Below, in pieces: positions 25,924 through 35,563 of a DNA stretch of 64,000 nucleotides (within the stretch, counting starts at the first letter, position 1; every line of letters begins with the position of its first letter). The notes beneath the pieces are model-generated. The model was not told where the DNA came from and did not search any database. It saw only the letters and a list, made by a program, of their open reading frames with translations. The stretch comes from Acholeplasma equirhinis (GTDB lineage: Bacteria > Bacillota_I > Bacilli_A > Acholeplasmatales > Acholeplasmataceae). A program made the translations under genes and the position numbers. The stretch lies in the NCBI RefSeq assembly GCF_017052655.1, contig NZ_JAFIDC010000001.1, forward strand, positions 248,001 to 312,000, written 5' to 3'.

Positions 25924-27135
25924 ATGCTATCACTTAGATCACTTTATAAAATAGGACATGGTCCATCATCCAGTCATACAATGGGGCCAGCACTTGCAAT
26001 GAAGACCATTGTAGAAGAAAATCCAGAAATTACATATTTCAAAGTAACTTTATATAATTCACTTGCATTAACAGGTAAAGGTCATCTAACTGAAGATGCG
26101 ATGTTAGAAACAGTACATCCAAGAGAAATTACTTTTGATACTAAAATTGACTTAGAGAAGTTTGCGAATACAATTTTAGTTTTAGGTTATAAAGGTGATG
26201 AATTAGTCTCAACCGATGAAGTAAAGTCTACTGGTGGTGGTAGAATTGTTTTTGTTGGTCGTGAATCAGAAGAAGTTCAAGTTTATCCTCACAAGAATTT
26301 CAATGAAATTAAAGCATATTGTCGTCGTCACAAAATTTCACTATATGAATATGTATTAAAGTTTGAAGGTGAAGACATAATTGACTATTTAAAGTCAATT
26401 TGGGAAGCAATGAAAGCTGCTGTTGAACGAGGCATTAAAACAGAAGGTGTTTTACCTGGACCATTAAAGGTTCAAAGAAAAGCAAAAACTTTATTTGAAA
26501 AAGTAATGGCTAAAGAACCTTCTGAAATTACAGAAAACAGATTAGTTTCAGCTTATGCATTTGCAGTCAGTGAAGAAAACGCTGCAGGAGGTATCATTGT
26601 TACTGCACCAACTTGTGGTGCTTGTGGTGTCTTGCCGGCTTTGTTATACTACATGAGACATAAGCATAAATTTATTACAGACGAGAAAATCATTAAAGCA
26701 CTTGCAGTTGCTGGTTTATTTGGTAATTTGATTAAACATAACGCATCTATCTCAGGTGCTGTTGCTGGTTGTCAAGCTGAGGTTGGATCTGCATGTTCAA
26801 TGGCTGCAGCGGCTCACGCAACACTCTTTAATTTAGATATTAACCAAGTTGAATACGCAGCAGAGATTGCAATGGAGCATCATTTAGGTTTAACTTGTGA
26901 TCCAATTAATGGATTTGTTCAAATTCCATGTATTGAAAGAAATGCTGTTGCAGCACTTCGTGCGATTGATGCATGTGGACTTGCATATTTCTTAAGTGAT
27001 TCAAGAAAAATTTCATTTGATACAGTCATAGAAACAATGTACCAAACAGGCTTATCTATGCATACGGATTATAAAGAAACATCCATTGGTGGACTTGCTA
27101 AAAATTATAAAAGTACAGACGAAAATTGTTGGTAA
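25924..27135 (+). CDS. sdaA: L-serine dehydratase, one-chain iron-sulfur type
   Basis: Converts L-serine to pyruvate and ammonia in the cytoplasm. The N-terminal beta domain begins YKIGHGPSSSHTMGPA, the alpha domain follows with APTCGACGVLPALLYY, GCQAEVGSACSMAAAA and GLTCDPINGFVQIPCIERNA, which supply the [4Fe-4S] cysteines. Alpha and beta parts are fused as in E. coli SdaA rather than split as in Bacillus; at 403 residues the beta part is short. TGAGGG precedes the ATG. Confidence 0.9.
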   Translation: MLSLRSLYKIGHGPSSSHTMGPALAMKTIVEENPEITYFKVTLYNSLALTGKGHLTEDAMLETVHPREITFDTKIDLEKFANTILVLGYKGDELVSTDEVKSTGGGRIVFVGRESEEVQVYPHKNFNEIKAYCRRHKISLYEYVLKFEGEDIIDYLKSIWEAMKAAVERGIKTEGVLPGPLKVQRKAKTLFEKVMAKEPSEITENRLVSAYAFAVSEENAAGGIIVTAPTCGACGVLPALLYYMRHKHKFITDEKIIKALAVAGLFGNLIKHNASISGAVAGCQAEVGSACSMAAAAHATLFNLDINQVEYAAEIAMEHHLGLTCDPINGFVQIPCIERNAVAALRAIDACGLAYFLSDSRKISFDTVIETMYQTGLSMHTDYKETSIGGLAKNYKSTDENCW

Positions 27136-27150
27136 GGAAAGGAATTTATT

Positions 27151-27573
27151 ATGTTTAAATGGTTAAAAAAATTATTTGAAAAACAAGAAGATGATTATTC
27201 TGATATTCAAAAAGAACACAAAAGAAAGTTTGTTGAATATTTAGAAGAACATAAGAATGATAGTCCAACTTTAGAGGCTATGTACATTATCTTTAATAAA
27301 CAAGATATTGAATTAGCACAACTTATTAGAGATAACAATTTAGAAGTTATGTATGATCATATTTTGGATGATGGATACTTTGAAGTTTTTGTTCAAGACG
27401 AAAACACGATATTAGAACAAGTTTATGTAACAGTTGGTATCGAAAGTAACTTACCATTTATAAATACACAACGTGTGGAAGAACCGATAGAGATTAATGC
27501 AGATATGACTGCTAAAGAAATTGTTGAATTTGTCATTAAAGAAGTTAAATTACAATTAATAGCGATTAAATAA
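27151..27573 (+). CDS. Small acidic protein, unknown (140 aa)
   Basis: Begins MFKWLKKLFEKQ, an amphipathic helix that may touch the membrane, then a charged helical and beta region, very acidic overall. No motif known to me. It follows the serine dehydratase by 15 bases with AAGGAAAGGA before the ATG, so the two are probably co-transcribed. Confidence 0.65.
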   Translation: MFKWLKKLFEKQEDDYSDIQKEHKRKFVEYLEEHKNDSPTLEAMYIIFNKQDIELAQLIRDNNLEVMYDHILDDGYFEVFVQDENTILEQVYVTVGIESNLPFINTQRVEEPIEINADMTAKEIVEFVIKEVKLQLIAIK

Positions 27574-27594
27574 ACTATAAATTGAGAGCCTTGG

Positions 27595-27715
27595 TGAACT
27601 GCACCCCATTTAGTAGACACTAATAAAAAAAAGGTATATCTATAAATTCATTATAATTAGTAAACATCTCTATAATAAACATATGGAGGTGTTTTTTTTG
27701 AATAAAGTTTTATAA
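27595..27715 (+). mobile_element. Remnant of an IS3-family left end
   Basis: TGAACTGCACCCCATTTAG is typical of IS3-family terminal inverted repeats (CTGCACCCC...TAGACAC). After about 85 bp comes GGAGGTG and a TTG start, in the place of the first transposase gene, but the frame stops after five codons (ends 27715). The rest of the element is gone. It lies directly before tRNA-Ser. Confidence 0.55.
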
Positions 27716-27726
27716 TATTTTTAAGT

Positions 27727-27817
27727 GGAACAATACTCAAGTGGCTTAAGAGGCTCGTCTCGAAATCGAGTAGGTCTGTAACAGGATGCGAGGGTTCAAA
27801 TCCCTCTTGTTCCGCCA
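27727..27817 (+). tRNA. tRNA-Ser(CGA)
   Basis: Acceptor arms GGAACAA and TTGTTCC, discriminator G and encoded CCA. Anticodon loop CTCGAAA gives CGA; the T-arm is GAGGG-TTCAAAT-CCCTC; the long variable arm is that of a class II tRNA. The last pair of the anticodon stem is a T-T mismatch. A strong two-way terminator follows. Confidence 0.93.
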
Positions 27818-27866
27818 TCTTTTGGAAAGTACACACTAAACCTTTATCTTTTTTAAATACCTTAAT

Positions 27867-27912
27867 AAAAAGCCATACACTTTTCATATATAAGTGTATG
27901 GCTTTTTAATGA
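27867..27912. terminator. Bidirectional terminator
   Basis: AAAAAGCCATACACTT (27867-27882) pairs perfectly over 16 bp with AAGTGTATGGCTTTTT (27892-27907). It ends the tRNA-Ser transcript and the convergent lipoprotein gene. Confidence 0.9.
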
Positions 27913-27938
27913 GTTATATTATTTATTTTGGAATAGAA

Positions 27939-28517
27939 TTACCCTACATAAATTAAGAATGTGGTAGAAATACCTTCTAAAGTTTTATGTGAAATGTTAA
28001 CAGCATATACAGAGTAACCTGAATCTGCTAAATCAATATCAAATATATTAAATGAAAAGTCAGAAAGTGGTGCGTCTACAGTTTCAAAATTAGCTGTTAA
28101 ATAAGTTAAAAATAAACCATCAAGTTCAAGAGTTTCACTGGTTGGAACTGTTTGATAGAAAACTGTTGCTGGAAAATCTGTAATATAAACCATTTTAATT
28201 AAATTTGGAGATTCTTTTACAAACACAGTAAAGTCAGCTTCAAAATGATTGTGTTTAACTCTAATTGTATGTGCTCCTAACTGATTTAATGCTGTGTTTG
28301 ATAGTGTGTAATCATCAGCAGTTAGATCTTTAACATCACCATTACTGTTGTAAGATTGAACTTTTAAACCAGTTGCATCAAATGTTTCACCTAAAATGTA
28401 AACTGTTTTATTTGGTGCTTCAATTGAAATGCCAATCGTTGTAGGGAATAAACCCGTACATCCGACTAATATCAATGTAAAAAAGAAAGCCATTATTGAC
28501 AATATTGTTTTTTTCAT
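27939..28517 (-). CDS. Lipoprotein with bacterial Ig-like domain
   Basis: 192 residues. Signal peptide with lipobox LVGC; residues about 30-105 form a Big_3-type Ig-like domain (NKTVYILGETFDATGLKV, then LGAHTIRVKHNHFEADFTVFV). The last 85 residues look like a second beta domain. Probably a cell-surface protein. AGGAGG precedes the ATG. Similar Ig-like repeats occur in the 42106 lipoprotein. Confidence 0.75.
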   Translation of the reverse strand: MKKTILSIMAFFFTLILVGCTGLFPTTIGISIEAPNKTVYILGETFDATGLKVQSYNSNGDVKDLTADDYTLSNTALNQLGAHTIRVKHNHFEADFTVFVKESPNLIKMVYITDFPATVFYQTVPTSETLELDGLFLTYLTANFETVDAPLSDFSFNIFDIDLADSGYSVYAVNISHKTLEGISTTFLIYVG

Positions 28518-28644
28518 ATTATCCTCCTACCCTTTATATAACTGAAAAATAATTACATCTCACGTGTTATGCTTTATGTTGAATGTCAATGTCTATAACC
28601 TATTAATTCTATGTACTAATAGTTGAACCAGTTTTCCATATATA

Positions 28645-28675
28645 AAAAAGGTGAATCTATTAGGATTCGCCTTTT
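28645..28675 (-). terminator. Terminator of the pot operon
   Basis: On the minus strand AAAGGCGAATC pairs with GATTCACCTTT (28647-28657 with 28664-28674), followed by T. Confidence 0.8.
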
Positions 28676-28691
28676 GACTTTTGTTTATTAA

Positions 28692-29840
28692 CTATGAACG
28701 TACGTTATCAACCATTGTATTGATTTTATCAATATTAGCTGCTGATAAAGTAGTTAATGGAACCAAAACGTTTGTAGCATTCTTATTGTAGTAAGTTAAG
28801 TTAGCAAGTGCCCAGTTATGATACCATTCATCTTCGCTGTCAAGATTTGCAACGATTAAATCGTATGCTTCAACTAATGCAGTTGCATAACCAACAACTT
28901 CACTATTTAATGCAACAACTTCAGGATCAAGTAAGAAGTTGATAAACTCATGAGCCATATCTACTGACTTAGAAGTTGTAGGAATAACTAAGTTATCCAT
29001 GAAACCCATTGTAGTTTCTGGAATATAAATATCAAAAATTGCTTGAACTTCTTCTAAAGTTTTACCGTCTTCTAATTGAATGTATAAACGATCTAGATAG
29101 TCACCTGTGTAAACAAATGCCATATCAAGGTTGTTTGATTCTACATTACGTTTAAGTAAATCATCAGCCCACTCAACAAAATTTGCTTGAAGAATAGCTT
29201 CTTCAGCGGCATTTAATGAAGCAGTTGTAACTGTGTTAATATCTTGTTCTAAATAGAAAGAAGCAGCAGCATAAGCATATTGAGGTACATCATACATACC
29301 GCGTCTCACATTTGCAGGTGTTAAACTTGGATCGAAGAAAGCACTCCAACCATGCGTTTCAAGTGCAGTTTTTAAACCTTCAACACGATTGTTATAGATA
29401 ATACCGAATGATCCCCAGAAGTATGGAACTGCATAATCTGTATAATCAACAGTTTTACCAGTTCTAGTAAGTGTTGTTGCAGTCATAGCTTCAAAGATAT
29501 CATTTACACCTTCCATATAAGTCACATTTGCATGATTAGGTAATTTAGTGTAATCAAGTTTAACTAACATATCTTCATCAACCATACGTTCAACCATATA
29601 ATCTGATGGAATTACGATATCGTAAGCAGTTGTACCACTTTTAATTTTTGCATAAAATGATTCATTTGAATCAGTGACATCGATAGAAACACGATATCCA
29701 GTTGCATCTTCAAAAGCTGCAACAACATCATCATTGATGTATTCGCCCCAGTTAAGGATGCGTAAGACTTGTCTTTGATCACATGCAACTAGCAATGTGA
29801 TTGCAACAATTGCAAACATTGTAATAACTAATTTCTTCAT
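28692..29840 (-). CDS. potD: Spermidine/putrescine-binding lipoprotein PotD
   Basis: 382 residues, lipobox LVAC near residue 19, then LRILNWGEYINDDVVAAFEDATGYRV, YDIVIPSDYMVERMV and the C-terminal AHEFINFLLDPEVVALNSEVVGYATA, all hallmarks of PotD/PotF. It captures polyamines outside the cell. Last gene of potABCD, its ATG overlapping the stop of potC by four bases. Confidence 0.92.
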   Translation of the reverse strand: MKKLVITMFAIVAITLLVACDQRQVLRILNWGEYINDDVVAAFEDATGYRVSIDVTDSNESFYAKIKSGTTAYDIVIPSDYMVERMVDEDMLVKLDYTKLPNHANVTYMEGVNDIFEAMTATTLTRTGKTVDYTDYAVPYFWGSFGIIYNNRVEGLKTALETHGWSAFFDPSLTPANVRRGMYDVPQYAYAAASFYLEQDINTVTTASLNAAEEAILQANFVEWADDLLKRNVESNNLDMAFVYTGDYLDRLYIQLEDGKTLEEVQAIFDIYIPETTMGFMDNLVIPTTSKSVDMAHEFINFLLDPEVVALNSEVVGYATALVEAYDLIVANLDSEDEWYHNWALANLTYYNKNATNVLVPLTTLSAANIDKINTMVDNVRS

Positions 29841-30700
29841 TTTTTCTTTCCCTTTCTCTTTCTTTGAAGTATTTGTACGGTTATTAAACTTATTAATGTA
29901 AATAGGGTTAATAGAGTAGAAAATGCATAGACTGATGGTGTAAGATTACGACGACCTAGTACACCATAAATCCATATTGATAAGTTATCATACCCAGCAC
30001 CAGTAGTGAAGAAACTGATGACAAAGTCATCAATACTCATGGTTAAGGCAAGAATCATTCCTGAGAAGATACCTGCTTTAACTGCTGGTACAATAACAAG
30101 ATGAATAGCTTTCATAGGTTTAATACCTAAGTCCTGAGCTGCATCAATTAAGTTTGGATCAAGTTCTTTTAATTTTGGTATTACACTTAGAATGACATAA
30201 GGTAGTGTAAAGAATAAGTGTGCAAGTACAAGCGTTGTAAGACCAAAGATCTCAGGGAAGATAATCATTAAAAATCTAAACATGATCATTAATGAAAAAC
30301 CCGTGACGATATCCGCATTTAAGATTGGTACATTGTTTAAGAACATAATTCTACTGCGTGCTTTCTTAGGCAAGTTATAAATACCTATCGCAAAGATTGT
30401 ACCAAGCACAGTTGCAATTGTTGTTGCAATTGCAGAAACTAAGAATGTATTTGAGATTGCATTTAATAAGTCAGGTTCACTAAATATATTTAGATACCAT
30501 TCAAATGTGAAACTATCAAAAATTGAAGTGTTTTTACTTGAGTTAACAGATTGTATCGCAATAACAATAATTGGTAAATAAAGGAAGATAATCATTGTAA
30601 TTGCAAATAAAACGGAGAAAACTTTAAGAATGGGTTTTAAAAATGAATAATCTTTATAACCATAATCAGAAACTTTTGCTTTTTCATATTGATTTGTCAT
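29837..30700 (-). CDS. potC: Spermidine/putrescine ABC permease PotC
   Basis: 287 residues, six helices. The EAA loop is DAAQDLGIKPMKAIHLVIVPAVKAG; SIDDFVISFFTTG is the usual PotC motif after helix five. Overlaps both neighbours by four bases, which implies translational coupling. Confidence 0.92.
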   Translation of the reverse strand: MTNQYEKAKVSDYGYKDYSFLKPILKVFSVLFAITMIIFLYLPIIVIAIQSVNSSKNTSIFDSFTFEWYLNIFSEPDLLNAISNTFLVSAIATTIATVLGTIFAIGIYNLPKKARSRIMFLNNVPILNADIVTGFSLMIMFRFLMIIFPEIFGLTTLVLAHLFFTLPYVILSVIPKLKELDPNLIDAAQDLGIKPMKAIHLVIVPAVKAGIFSGMILALTMSIDDFVISFFTTGAGYDNLSIWIYGVLGRRNLTPSVYAFSTLLTLFTLISLITVQILQRKRKGKKK

Positions 30701-31527
30701 AATAGCGTTTCTCCTTCCTTATCAAACTTACGGATTAGAAGGATTGCTAAAAAAATGATTAATAACATGGATGCTGAGAGTAGTGCACCATCATTAAAAA
30801 TTGTGTAGTTAAATTTAGTTTCAATAATATTACCTAAGAATACCATGTTGCCTTTAGATAAAATCTTTGGAATTGCAAATCCTGAGAATGTAGGTAAGAA
30901 AACCATGATTGCCCCTGTAACTACACCTTTAAATGAAAGTGGGAAGGTTACATAAAGAAATGTTTTAAGTGGTGTTAATCCTAAATCGGAAGATGCTTGA
31001 TTTAAACTTGGATCAATTTTTTCTAAAGCAGTATATATTGGAAGAATCATAAATGGTACATAGGTGAAGACCATACCAATTAAAATACCAGTTGGTGTAC
31101 CAATTAAACCACCTAATGGACTAAATCCAATGAGTTCTACTAATATGTTATTCTCATTCATAATATTTGCTAATGCATCAATTCTTAAGATTAGATTACT
31201 CCACATAGGCAGAATCATAATCGTCATAATTGCAAACTTATTATTAAACTTACTTTGATAAATAATGTATGCTAGCAAATATCCAATAACAAAACTGATT
31301 AAAGTTGTTAAAGCGGCATAAGTTAAACTGTTTGAAAATGCAGTTGTAATCGATCTTTCTCCAAACATATCAAAGTTTTCAAATGTGAAATGAACATTTG
31401 AAAATGAAATATTAGAAGTCATATCTGTGAAACCTAATACAACTAATGCAATCATCGGAATGAAGACAAGAAGCATAATCCAAACAGTATAAGGAATAGA
31501 TAAAAGTTTATACTTACTTGTTTTCAT
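30697..31527 (-). CDS. potB: Spermidine/putrescine ABC permease PotB
   Basis: 276 residues, six helices; EAA loop QASSDLGLTPLKTFLYVTFPLSFKG and GFAIPKILSKGNMVFLGNIIE near the end, typical of PotB. Overlaps the end of potA by 14 bases. Confidence 0.92.
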   Translation of the reverse strand: MKTSKYKLLSIPYTVWIMLLVFIPMIALVVLGFTDMTSNISFSNVHFTFENFDMFGERSITTAFSNSLTYAALTTLISFVIGYLLAYIIYQSKFNNKFAIMTIMILPMWSNLILRIDALANIMNENNILVELIGFSPLGGLIGTPTGILIGMVFTYVPFMILPIYTALEKIDPSLNQASSDLGLTPLKTFLYVTFPLSFKGVVTGAIMVFLPTFSGFAIPKILSKGNMVFLGNIIETKFNYTIFNDGALLSASMLLIIFLAILLIRKFDKEGETLL

Positions 31528-32638
31528 TTGAAACCCTCATTAAATGAATTTCATATGGGTCTACTTTTAATCCAATCTGGCTACCAAGTTCAAATGATTC
31601 ATAATCATTTACTAAAACTTCTTGATTATCAATATTGACAATCAGTTCATTATGAACACCTTTGAAAAGTGAGAAGGTTACAAGTCCTTTAATTGTTGCT
31701 TTTTCAACTGGTACGACATCAAAGTCTTCTGGACGAATAACAACATCAACAGGATCACCAATATTAAACTCATCATATCCAATGTACTTAAATTTACTAC
31801 CCAGGAAAGTTACTTCATTGTGATCTGTAATAGTTCCAGGGAAGATATTTGTTTCCCCAATAAATCTTGCAACATATCGATTGACAGGTTCATTGTAGAT
31901 TTTCTTTGGAACACCGATTTGTTCGATGATACCATTTTTCATAACAACAATACGATCTGACATTGTCATAGCTTCTTCTTGATCATGTGTAACAAAAATA
32001 AATGTAATACCTAATTTATTTTGCATTTCTTTCAATTCGTATTGCATGTTTTGACGAAGTTTTAAATCAAGTGCTGCTAATGGTTCATCTAGAAGTAGAA
32101 TTTTTGGACGATTAATTAATGCTCTTGCAAGTGCGACACGTTGTTGTTGACCACCTGAAAGTTGATCAATTTTACGTGTATCGTAACCTTCAAGTTTAAC
32201 CAGTCTAAGCATTGATTTAGCATCTTCATAAATTAAAGTTTTAATTAGTTTACGAATATTCTTTTTCTCAGATGAAGCTTCAATTTTATCTTTATAAAAT
32301 TCCGCTAAATATTTAAGTGGACGATGGTTTAAACCAAATGCCACATTATCGATTACATTTAAATGAGGAAATAATGCGTATTTTTGGAAAACAGTATTGA
32401 TTGGTCGTGCATATGAAGGAATATCACTAAAATCTTTTCCTTCGATAAGTATTGTTCCTGCATCAGGATTTTCAAATCCACCGATCATTCTTAATGTTGT
32501 TGTTTTACCACATCCTGAAGGACCTAGTAATGTCACAAACTCATTTTTGTAAATAGTTAAATTGATATTATTTACAACAGCTTCTGCATCAAATATTTTA
32601 CTAATATTGATGAGTTCAATTAAAGGTTTTTTATCCAA
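31514..32638 (-). CDS. potA: Spermidine/putrescine ABC ATPase PotA
   Basis: 374 residues. Walker A GPSGCGKTT, signature LSGGQQQRVALARAL, Walker B ILLLDEPLAALD, switch THDQEEAM, then a TOBE-type regulatory domain. About 30 extra residues (FYKDKIEASSEKKNIRKLIK) lie between the Q-loop region and the signature, in the helical domain; mycoplasma PotA proteins are known to carry insertions here. First gene of the operon. Confidence 0.93.
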   Translation of the reverse strand: MDKKPLIELINISKIFDAEAVVNNINLTIYKNEFVTLLGPSGCGKTTTLRMIGGFENPDAGTILIEGKDFSDIPSYARPINTVFQKYALFPHLNVIDNVAFGLNHRPLKYLAEFYKDKIEASSEKKNIRKLIKTLIYEDAKSMLRLVKLEGYDTRKIDQLSGGQQQRVALARALINRPKILLLDEPLAALDLKLRQNMQYELKEMQNKLGITFIFVTHDQEEAMTMSDRIVVMKNGIIEQIGVPKKIYNEPVNRYVARFIGETNIFPGTITDHNEVTFLGSKFKYIGYDEFNIGDPVDVVIRPEDFDVVPVEKATIKGLVTFSLFKGVHNELIVNIDNQEVLVNDYESFELGSQIGLKVDPYEIHLMRVSNENK

Positions 32639-32675
32639 TGTCGGACTCCTATAATAATTAATTTTACAAGCAATA

Positions 32676-32703
32676 ATTATATACTAATTTTTACAGTTTG
32701 CAA
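32676..32703 (-). promoter_or_regulatory. Promoter of potABCD
   Basis: On the minus strand TTGCAA (32698-32703), 16-bp spacer, TATAAT (32676-32681). AGGAGTCC before the start codon completes the signals. The rest of the 340-bp gap 32639-32978 is AT-rich with no gene; its right end holds the terminator of the next gene. Confidence 0.65.
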
Positions 32704-32950
32704 GCATAATATTTCAGCAATTTCTTAAGAAATTTATTTTACGTAAGTTCAACGCATTAATTTTCAATTTAACAGCCTCATGAAGCGATTAATATAATTA
32801 TATAAATCGTAACGAACATTAATTTAAACTATGTTAATTTAAAGAAAAAATAAGTATAAATAATTGAGTAATCACTACTGTTATGATTTCAGTAAAAATC
32901 TAAGTAAGAAAAACATTAGTTTAGAAAAGAGTTGAAAATTATTTATGGCA

Positions 32951-32973
32951 TAAAAAAAGGGGAAGTACCCCTT
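32951..32973 (-). terminator. Terminator of the flavoprotein gene
   Basis: On the minus strand AAGGGG-TACTT-CCCCTT followed by seven T. Confidence 0.8.
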
Positions 32974-32978
32974 GATTG

Positions 32979-34148
32979 TTAGTCTAAATTTACATGTATT
33001 CCAGCTGTGAATCCGGTTGAGAATGCAGAAGTAATGTTGAATCCCCCAGTAAATGCATTAATATCTAATACTTCACCACAAAATGAAACATAAGGATTCA
33101 TTTTAGATTGCATTGTTTTTGGGTCAACTTCTTTAACCATGACACCACCATTGGTTACAAATGCAGCACCAAAACCTCTGGTAGCATAAGTTGTCATCGG
33201 AAAGTCTTTAAGCATTTTAAGATATTCTTTACCTGCTGTATCTTTACAAAAATCAACAAGTCTTTTTGGGACATTATGATCTCTAAATAAATCATCCAGT
33301 GTTTTAGATTGCTCAAGTTCTCCTAAGGAAACCTTAGGTAAGAAATCTATTGAAAGTTTAACGGGTTCATTCTTTTCTTCAAGTAAGTTGAGTGCATAGA
33401 AAGAAGCGCGTAGTGCAGCAGGACCAGAAAGTCCAAAGTGTGTAATTAATAAATCGTGTGTAATTGTTTTTTTAATTTTCTTTCCATCCCATACAGATAG
33501 ACTAACATCTTTAAATGATAATCCTTGTAAAGTTTTATCGTGGATGAATTGATCGTTTGATACAAGAGGTACCTCTGCAGGCAATAGTTTAGTAATTGTA
33601 TGGCCATATTTTTCTGCGAGACGATGGCCAGTACCATCAGATCCTGTTGCAGGAAGGGTTATACCACCCGTTGCAATAATTAAATGTTGATACTTCATAT
33701 ATTCATCATTTATAATGATTTCTTTTCTTTCAACATTTACATCTGATACATAGCTGTTTAATAGGACTTTGACATTTAGTTGTTTAATTTTTTCTTTTAA
33801 AGTATCTACAATATCTTGTGCTTTATTTGAAACAGGAAACATCCTTGCATGATCTTCCTCTTTTAGTTTACAATTGAGTTTTTCAAAGAATTCAATAATA
33901 TCATTTGGTCCAAATGAATTTAATGTTGAATATAAAAATCTACCGTTTTTAGGAATATATTCAACGACTTCATCAACAGGCATTCTGGCAGTCACATTGC
34001 ATCGACCACCACCTGTTAATTTCATTTTAGTACCCAAATCCTTACCACGTTCAACTAAAATGACTTCATAATTTTTATGGTGCATTTTTGCAGAAATTGC
34101 AGCCATCATCCCAGATGGTCCACCACCAATAATCACAATTGGATTCAA
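32979..34148 (-). CDS. FAD-dependent oxidoreductase, HI0933/YhiN family
   Basis: 389 residues. Rossmann dinucleotide motif VIIGGGPSGMMAA at the start, KMKLTGGGRCNVT (family hallmark), IIATGGITLPATGSDGTGH, and a C-terminal FTGGFNITSAFSTGFTAG that closes the FAD site. Soluble flavoprotein; the substrate for most members is unknown, although BaiN relatives act on bile acids. A good ribosome site (GGAGGT) precedes the ATG. Confidence 0.88.
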   Translation of the reverse strand: MNPIVIIGGGPSGMMAAISAKMHHKNYEVILVERGKDLGTKMKLTGGGRCNVTARMPVDEVVEYIPKNGRFLYSTLNSFGPNDIIEFFEKLNCKLKEEDHARMFPVSNKAQDIVDTLKEKIKQLNVKVLLNSYVSDVNVERKEIIINDEYMKYQHLIIATGGITLPATGSDGTGHRLAEKYGHTITKLLPAEVPLVSNDQFIHDKTLQGLSFKDVSLSVWDGKKIKKTITHDLLITHFGLSGPAALRASFYALNLLEEKNEPVKLSIDFLPKVSLGELEQSKTLDDLFRDHNVPKRLVDFCKDTAGKEYLKMLKDFPMTTYATRGFGAAFVTNGGVMVKEVDPKTMQSKMNPYVSFCGEVLDINAFTGGFNITSAFSTGFTAGIHVNLD

Positions 34149-34323
34149 GTTTTATACCTCCATAAAAATATATAGAACTATTATAGCATGCGAAAAGCGC
34201 ACTTAAGTTATATAAATCAAAGTTGGAATTTATTTTGAATAAGGATATCATTATTTAAAGTTGTTACATGTTAAGATATAAATAGGAATGTTGATAAAAC
34301 ATAATCATATTTGGAGTTAGAAA

Positions 34324-34959
34324 TTGATAAATCAAAACTTAAAAAAATATATAGAACAAAACATTCTTCCAATATATCAAAAACTTGATAAAGCGCATTC
34401 TGGCAATCATGTTTTTGATGTCATCAATAAATCCTTTGAAATTGCAAAAGACTTTGATGTGAATCTAGATATGGTTTACACGATTGCTGTATTTCATGAT
34501 ATAGGTTTAATTAAAGAAAGAGAGCACCATCATTTAATTGGTGGAAAAATGTTAGAAGATGATCCATTTATACAATCATTATTTTCTAAGGAAGATTTAT
34601 GCATCATGAAAGAAGCAGTTGAAGATCATCGTGCAAGTTCCAAAACACCACCACGATCAATTTATGGAAAAATCATTTGCGAAGCTGATCGTTCTGACAC
34701 AATGGATATTGTGATTGAAAGAACGATACTATTTAGAATGAAAAACAATGAATCGTTTGAATCAATATATCCTGATGTCTTAAAACATATTCAAGATAAA
34801 TACGGTGAGAACGGATATCTTAAAGTTTGGTTAAAAACACCAGGAACAACGAAAATGCTAACTGAAATTAGAAAATTATTACAGCATGAAATTGAGTTTA
34901 AGCAATATGCTCAAAAAATTTATGAAAAAATAAAAACTAATGGAGAATCTAATGATTAG
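34324..34959 (+). CDS. HD-domain hydrolase
   Basis: 211 residues. HD superfamily metal ligands: His in SGNHVFDV, HD in AVFHDIGLI, His in VEDHRAS and Asp in CEADRSDT. Such proteins are phosphohydrolases on nucleotides or related phosphates. TTG start at 34324 with TTGGAG a few bases before. Overlaps the next gene by eight bases, so they are co-transcribed. Confidence 0.82.
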   Translation: MINQNLKKYIEQNILPIYQKLDKAHSGNHVFDVINKSFEIAKDFDVNLDMVYTIAVFHDIGLIKEREHHHLIGGKMLEDDPFIQSLFSKEDLCIMKEAVEDHRASSKTPPRSIYGKIICEADRSDTMDIVIERTILFRMKNNESFESIYPDVLKHIQDKYGENGYLKVWLKTPGTTKMLTEIRKLLQHEIEFKQYAQKIYEKIKTNGESND

Positions 34960-35440
34960 ATTAGCAAAACCAAGTGATTTAGAGCATATTATGGCTATTT
35001 ATAAAGATGCTAGGGAATTTATTGCATCTTATGGGTCACCACAGTGGCAAAATATTTATCCATCTGTAGAAATAGCATTAAAAGATATTCAAAGTAATGC
35101 TTTGTTTGTATATGAAGAAGAAGAGATTTTAGGTGTAATGTCCGTATTTGACTATGAATCAACTTATGAATTTATTGAAGGCAAATGGTTATCTAATAAA
35201 CCATACAAAGTTATTCATCGAATTGCAACTAAAGCATCATCCCGAGGGAAAGGAATTTCTGCAAAGTTAATTAATTATGTTTTTGAACATTTGAATGCGC
35301 AAAGTATGAGAATTGATACGCATAAACTTAACCTGCCAATGCAAAATCTTTTAATCAAATTAGGTTTTGAATACTGTGGGATTATTTATTTAAATCAAAT
35401 TGAAGATAAAGAACGTTTAGCTTATCAAAAAGATATTTGA
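34952..35440 (+). CDS. GNAT acetyltransferase
   Basis: About 162 residues. Starts MIRLAKPSDLEHIMAIY, then IATKASSRGKGISAKLINYVF (acetyl-CoA loop, R-G-K-G) and IRIDTHKLNLPMQNLLIKLGFEYCG. I use ATG 34952, six bases after GGAG, rather than the upstream in-frame ATG at 34940. The substrate is not clear. Coupled to the HD gene. Confidence 0.82.
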   Translation: MIRLAKPSDLEHIMAIYKDAREFIASYGSPQWQNIYPSVEIALKDIQSNALFVYEEEEILGVMSVFDYESTYEFIEGKWLSNKPYKVIHRIATKASSRGKGISAKLINYVFEHLNAQSMRIDTHKLNLPMQNLLIKLGFEYCGIIYLNQIEDKERLAYQKDI

Positions 35441-35563
35441 GTTTTCTATAATTGGTTCTATTTTTGACAAATATTTTCATTATTATAAATAATGATTTTA
35501 ATTTATTAAAAAAAGCCTATAATTAAGTTGAATTGTACGATTAGTATTTAAGGAGAATTAATC

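Noticed and set aside
27657-27887. Minus-strand frame with EGFEPSHPV across tRNA-Ser
   Set aside because: It is the well-known false frame antisense to serine tRNA genes and overlaps the tRNA entirely.
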